The translations under genes were made by a program, and so were the position numbers. A stretch of DNA of 64,000 bases from Copromyces sp. CBS 386.78 (taxonomy: Eukaryota > Ascomycota > Sordariomycetes > Sordariales > Sordariaceae): NCBI GenBank assembly GCA_030685235.1, contig MU839114.1, positions 62,001 to 126,000 on the forward strand, read 5' to 3'. Below the pieces are notes generated by a model. It saw nothing but the letters and a program-made list of their open reading frames with translations, was not told where the DNA came from and searched no databases. Shown here piece by piece: positions 60,486 to 64,000 of this stretch (position 1 is its first letter; every line of letters begins with the position of its first letter).

Positions 60486-63400
60486 GGTGCCGGTGTTGTT
60501 GTCGAGTGATGAAAGTCGACGACAAACTGAATGGGTTGTGGTGTTGAAAAGGTGTGGCCCGCTCTGTCGTTGCTGAAAACAACGAAGTTGGGAAGAGTCG
60601 GGAGGGAGATGACCTAGGTCAAAGTGGGCTGGAGGAAAGGGAAGGGAAAAAGTGAGAGTCGGGGCAGAGGTTATAAAAGAAAGCAGGTGGGAAGCTTGGC
60701 CCAAGGGTTCTCAGATCAAAGCTTTGCCCGTGAGGGTTTGGTACTTGCAGATTGGAGTCCACCCACTCACGCCTGCTTGCTTCAGTGCAGTCAGTACACG
60801 TACTTTGTAGTGCGTGAATGCCCTGCTAACCTGGTCTTAGTTTTCTACCCAACAAAGCGGATACGGCAGGGCAGTGTTTTAGGCGGGCAGATACTTATTT
60901 AGGTTCGTGCGGTACCCCCAACTGTGACGACTCCCTGGGCCTTCAAACTTGCACTTTTTCGCCTCCCGTTCGTCCTAGGGCAAATCACAGGCAAATTGGT
61001 TCGAGGCACCAAACCTCAGACAGTGGAGGCCAGACCCCGGTGAAGGCAGTGGAAACTGGTTGGGGTTTTCAGATGGGTGGTGGACCGAGAAGACGGTCCA
61101 AAAACAGCATTCAGACTTGATTGTCTCACAGCGGATTGGCCTCGGCTTTCACAAGGCATGTGCTTCTCACCAAGTGCTCTTGGCCCATATGGGCGCTCTG
61201 TTGGCAGCGAGCCATGCGTTGATGGTTCATCTGGTTCGGCGACATGGTCCTGAATTTGCCGTTGATACGTTTTGTTGAGCAGAATGTTGGGGACATTGTT
61301 CCCGTCGTCCGTGCATCAGGTCCCGTTCAGGGCAGGTGGGGCCGTTTAAGTCGGGAACAAATTGCGATTGGCCGGATGGCACATGTACAGTATACATGGT
61401 GGCGGCATGCTGTTCTTGCCTGTCTTGCGCCTGTTTGTCACCCACAGCCCACGGTCCCACTGGTACGTGGGACATTTTTGACAGCCGTCAACCTGTTCAC
61501 ACAACCCTTTCCCTTTTTTCGCCAACAAGGTGTGGCAAGCTTAGGTAAGGTCACCGACGACCACTAACCCTCCATCGTTTCGTTTCTCCAAATTAGTGCC
61601 TCGGATCATCAACTTCAACAAAGTCTTGCAATCGAACGACGAACCCGGCCTGTCCCGACTGACTCAACTTTGCGAACCTCCAAAGTTGACAAATTGGAAC
61701 ATGCGGACGGCTGACGTGCGCCTCGGCTGCCTCGGACTGGACGCCCAACGCACTTGACACTTTCAACAACTGGACAGGCTGCTGCGACTTGATACGAAGT
61801 CGGCAAGAGCGCTTTTAGGATATGATAAGGCAAGATAGAGGTAACAACTGAACACGACTGATTCGAAACTTGTGCGGGCGTGAACTGCGCCTTCCCCGGA
61901 TTGCAGCTAATCTTGCAGGTTATGGAGCCGACAACGATCAGTTCGCTCCTTCACCCGCCATGTGTCGAGATAACGGTTCATCCCATCTTCACCTTCTGTC
62001 TGGTTCAGGATTGGCCGGTTGCGTAACACCAACCAGGGGCAACCTCACAAAGCTTTCCCCGATGCAACGGTCCATGCCCTTTCAAGTCCTAGAGAAAGTT
62101 CGTTAGTGTGGGGCTTCACAACATGCTCTTCGCAACTCTACCAACATTCCACCAATTTTCTTACAAAAAGTCTGGTATCAACCGATGCGGTTTCCTCGTC
62201 TTATACACTCTCTCTAATGTTTTGTTTTGAATGTAATTATCCCGTTGTTTTTGGGTCAAGTTTTGCAGAAGTGTAAGGCTCCGATTTCCCAACATTCCTT
62301 CGCCCAGCAAAGAGTTCAACGCCTGCTTATAAGGTTTCAACCATGGTCTCTGCGTAAGCCAAGGAAGAGGAGGCTTCCAGAAACACTGAGATGACAATCG
62401 TGCATGAACAACAGCGGCAATCCCATGACGCCACACCCGTTCTGCAATTTATCTGATCAGACTCCATCGTCGACGCCGTCCGCCTTCTGGGGCGACACAC
62501 CGTGGGGAGTTGCGTCGAATATGGAGCCACGACGGGGCCGGAGGCGGAGATAAGCGGCATCGGGAACATGATGGAAGCTTTGGTGGGGTTTGGGTGTCAA
62601 CTCCAGACCCGATCCGGCCTGCGAACTCGTCTCCTCCACGCTTCACATCCGTCTGGCAGCGAGCCTTGTTTCACCTCGTCCAACTCCGTCTTTCTCCGAG
62701 TCGATACGAAGCCTGAACTGCCCGAGCCACATCGAGATCAGATCTTGAAGAAAAGTGAAAGAGGGACAAAAGCCACCTCGCTCTCTACCTCAGCTTCAAC
62801 GACCGACACAAACACACTGGCAGCAAAGTAAGAAACATGTCGTACGAGGGGCTGGAGCCGAAAGATTAGCTCCATGCAAGCGAGACCCTGTCGTCGGCCC
62901 TACCCGCCATCAAGGGGACTATCACAAGCATGAATGTCGTTTAGCTTCGCGGGAACGTGTGTGCCAAGAGAGTCAAAAGTGATCAGGCCATCCATACCAA
63001 GCGGCTCAGGCCATGTTTTCCGTTTCGTTGGGAACGGTCGCTTAATTGTACGTTTGGCTTTCTCTCCTCCATCACTCTTCGGATTAGTATTCGGGCGAGG
63101 GGAGGACGAATCTGGCATGATCTCATGAGCCGATATCAGATCCTTTGGGGGTGTCACCGACACTCTCGTTCATGTTCTCCAACACTTGAGCCCGCTACAT
63201 CACAAACCACCACTTGCAAAAGCATCACAATCTCCTGCAATAGAGAGATGAGATACCGAGATAACTTCTTCTTTCATGAACACGCCGGGTCAATTAGCCT
63301 ACAGTTCACTTCACGAAGCTCGGACAATACCAAAGGACAATTTCACCACCGAGTGTCTCCAGATCCATGCTGCTAGATATGCACTCGTCGGAGATAATGT

Positions 63401-64000
63401 ATGCAAATACAGTCGGGACGCGAGCGACGACTTCAACCCCGGTATTATAGAGTAAGTAACCCCCTAGGATGTGTCTAGTCATATCATGACGAGGAGTCGG
63501 CATTGCCTACTTACATACCGAGAAAGTGCGTTCACAACTGAACCATGATGGTGTCCTGGAACAACATTATCAAATAGTTGTTCTCACTGGCCCCTGGGCC
63601 TCTACATACGCCCCTTCTTGGGTTATATCAAACATCAGTTCTAAACAGGTACGCTCCGTGAGATTGTTGTATATGAGTGCTTCGTTCGTTCGTTCGGTCG
63701 GTCTAGGTAGGTATGTAGGAATTGTATGGATGGCTTTCAGCTAAGAACAAAGTAGCAGAACTCTAGAGGTAACTTTATCTGGCAACAGATTAGCTCAGCC
63801 CTGAAGCCCGAAAAAAAAAGAAGAAAAAAAAAACATATGATAAAAACGAGTGTCAGTGTCATATCGTCCAATCCAAGAAAAAAGACGGAACAGTGCGTTA
63901 TCATCCAGCTGCTATGGAAACCAACTTCTAATGTTGCATGAGGTCGCTACCTACTCGTGCTCTCGCAGAAGAATATGTGAGGAAGTTGATCATGATGCAA
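60486..64000. other. Terminal 3.5 kb, no gene supported
   Basis: The 60486-60900 part is the desaturase leader and promoter. Beyond it, ORFs of 60-140 codons overlap on both strands without a recognisable domain or clear splice pattern. An A-rich patch lies at about 63810-63834. A gene with many introns could be missed. Confidence 0.4.

Noticed and set aside
1..64000. 5S rRNA gene, secondary-metabolite cluster, toxin or viral gene
   Set aside because: No 5S rRNA core sequence, no synthase gene next to the methyltransferase, and no toxin or virus-like gene other than the copia elements was seen.

Overview
The window looks like nuclear DNA of a filamentous ascomycete (Pezizomycotina, most like Sordariales such as Neurospora). 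The support is as follows. Genes carry short GT-AG introns with CTAAC/CTGAC-like branch sites. There is an intron-bearing tRNA-Phe. Two retrotransposon copies are saturated with C-to-T and G-to-A changes, the footprint of repeat-induced point mutation (RIP). The gene set is fungal: PEX12, AIM41, SCC2, a homeobox/C2H2 factor and an OLE1-type desaturase. The genus is an inference.

Layout. Positions 1-1909 are the 5' end of an inverted, RIP-mutated Ty1/copia element. Positions 1910-9990 form a gene island with PEX12 (+), tRNA-Phe (-) and a large SNF2/RING helicase (-). Positions 9996-15524 are a complete second copy of the same element, with 166-bp LTRs and a CATTT target duplication, so the island sits between inverted copies. 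Positions 15.5-30.3 kb are gene-poor. They hold AIM41 (-), a LaeA-like methyltransferase (-) split into ten exons, a tRNA-like relic, a dispersed repeat and coding-like scraps.

Positions 30.3-60.5 kb are gene-dense: cohesin loader SCC2 (-), Pol I subunit RPA12 (+), deoxyhypusine hydroxylase (-), an XPG/Asteroid-like nuclease-fold protein (-), a PRPP synthetase with a large insertion (+), a low-complexity conserved fungal protein (-), a single-pass membrane protein with a Cys-containing outer domain (+), a 1320-aa homeobox/C2H2 transcription factor (+), a 331-bp MITE of Fot1/pogo type, and the delta-9 desaturase (-). From 60.5 kb to the end I see no supportable gene.

The genes are mostly unrelated housekeeping functions (peroxisome import, DNA repair/chromatin, cohesion, rRNA transcription, eIF5A maturation, nucleotide synthesis, lipid desaturation) and do not form a pathway or cluster. 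Several are divergent pairs that may share promoters (SCC2/RPA12, XPG-like/PRPP synthetase). No clearly new multi-gene system is visible. The most notable non-standard items are the flanking inverted RIP-mutated retrotransposons, the MITE, the ten-exon methyltransferase with no long ORF, and the repeat modules in the homeobox factor. All splice sites were read by eye from GT/AG, phase and family similarity, without alignment tools.
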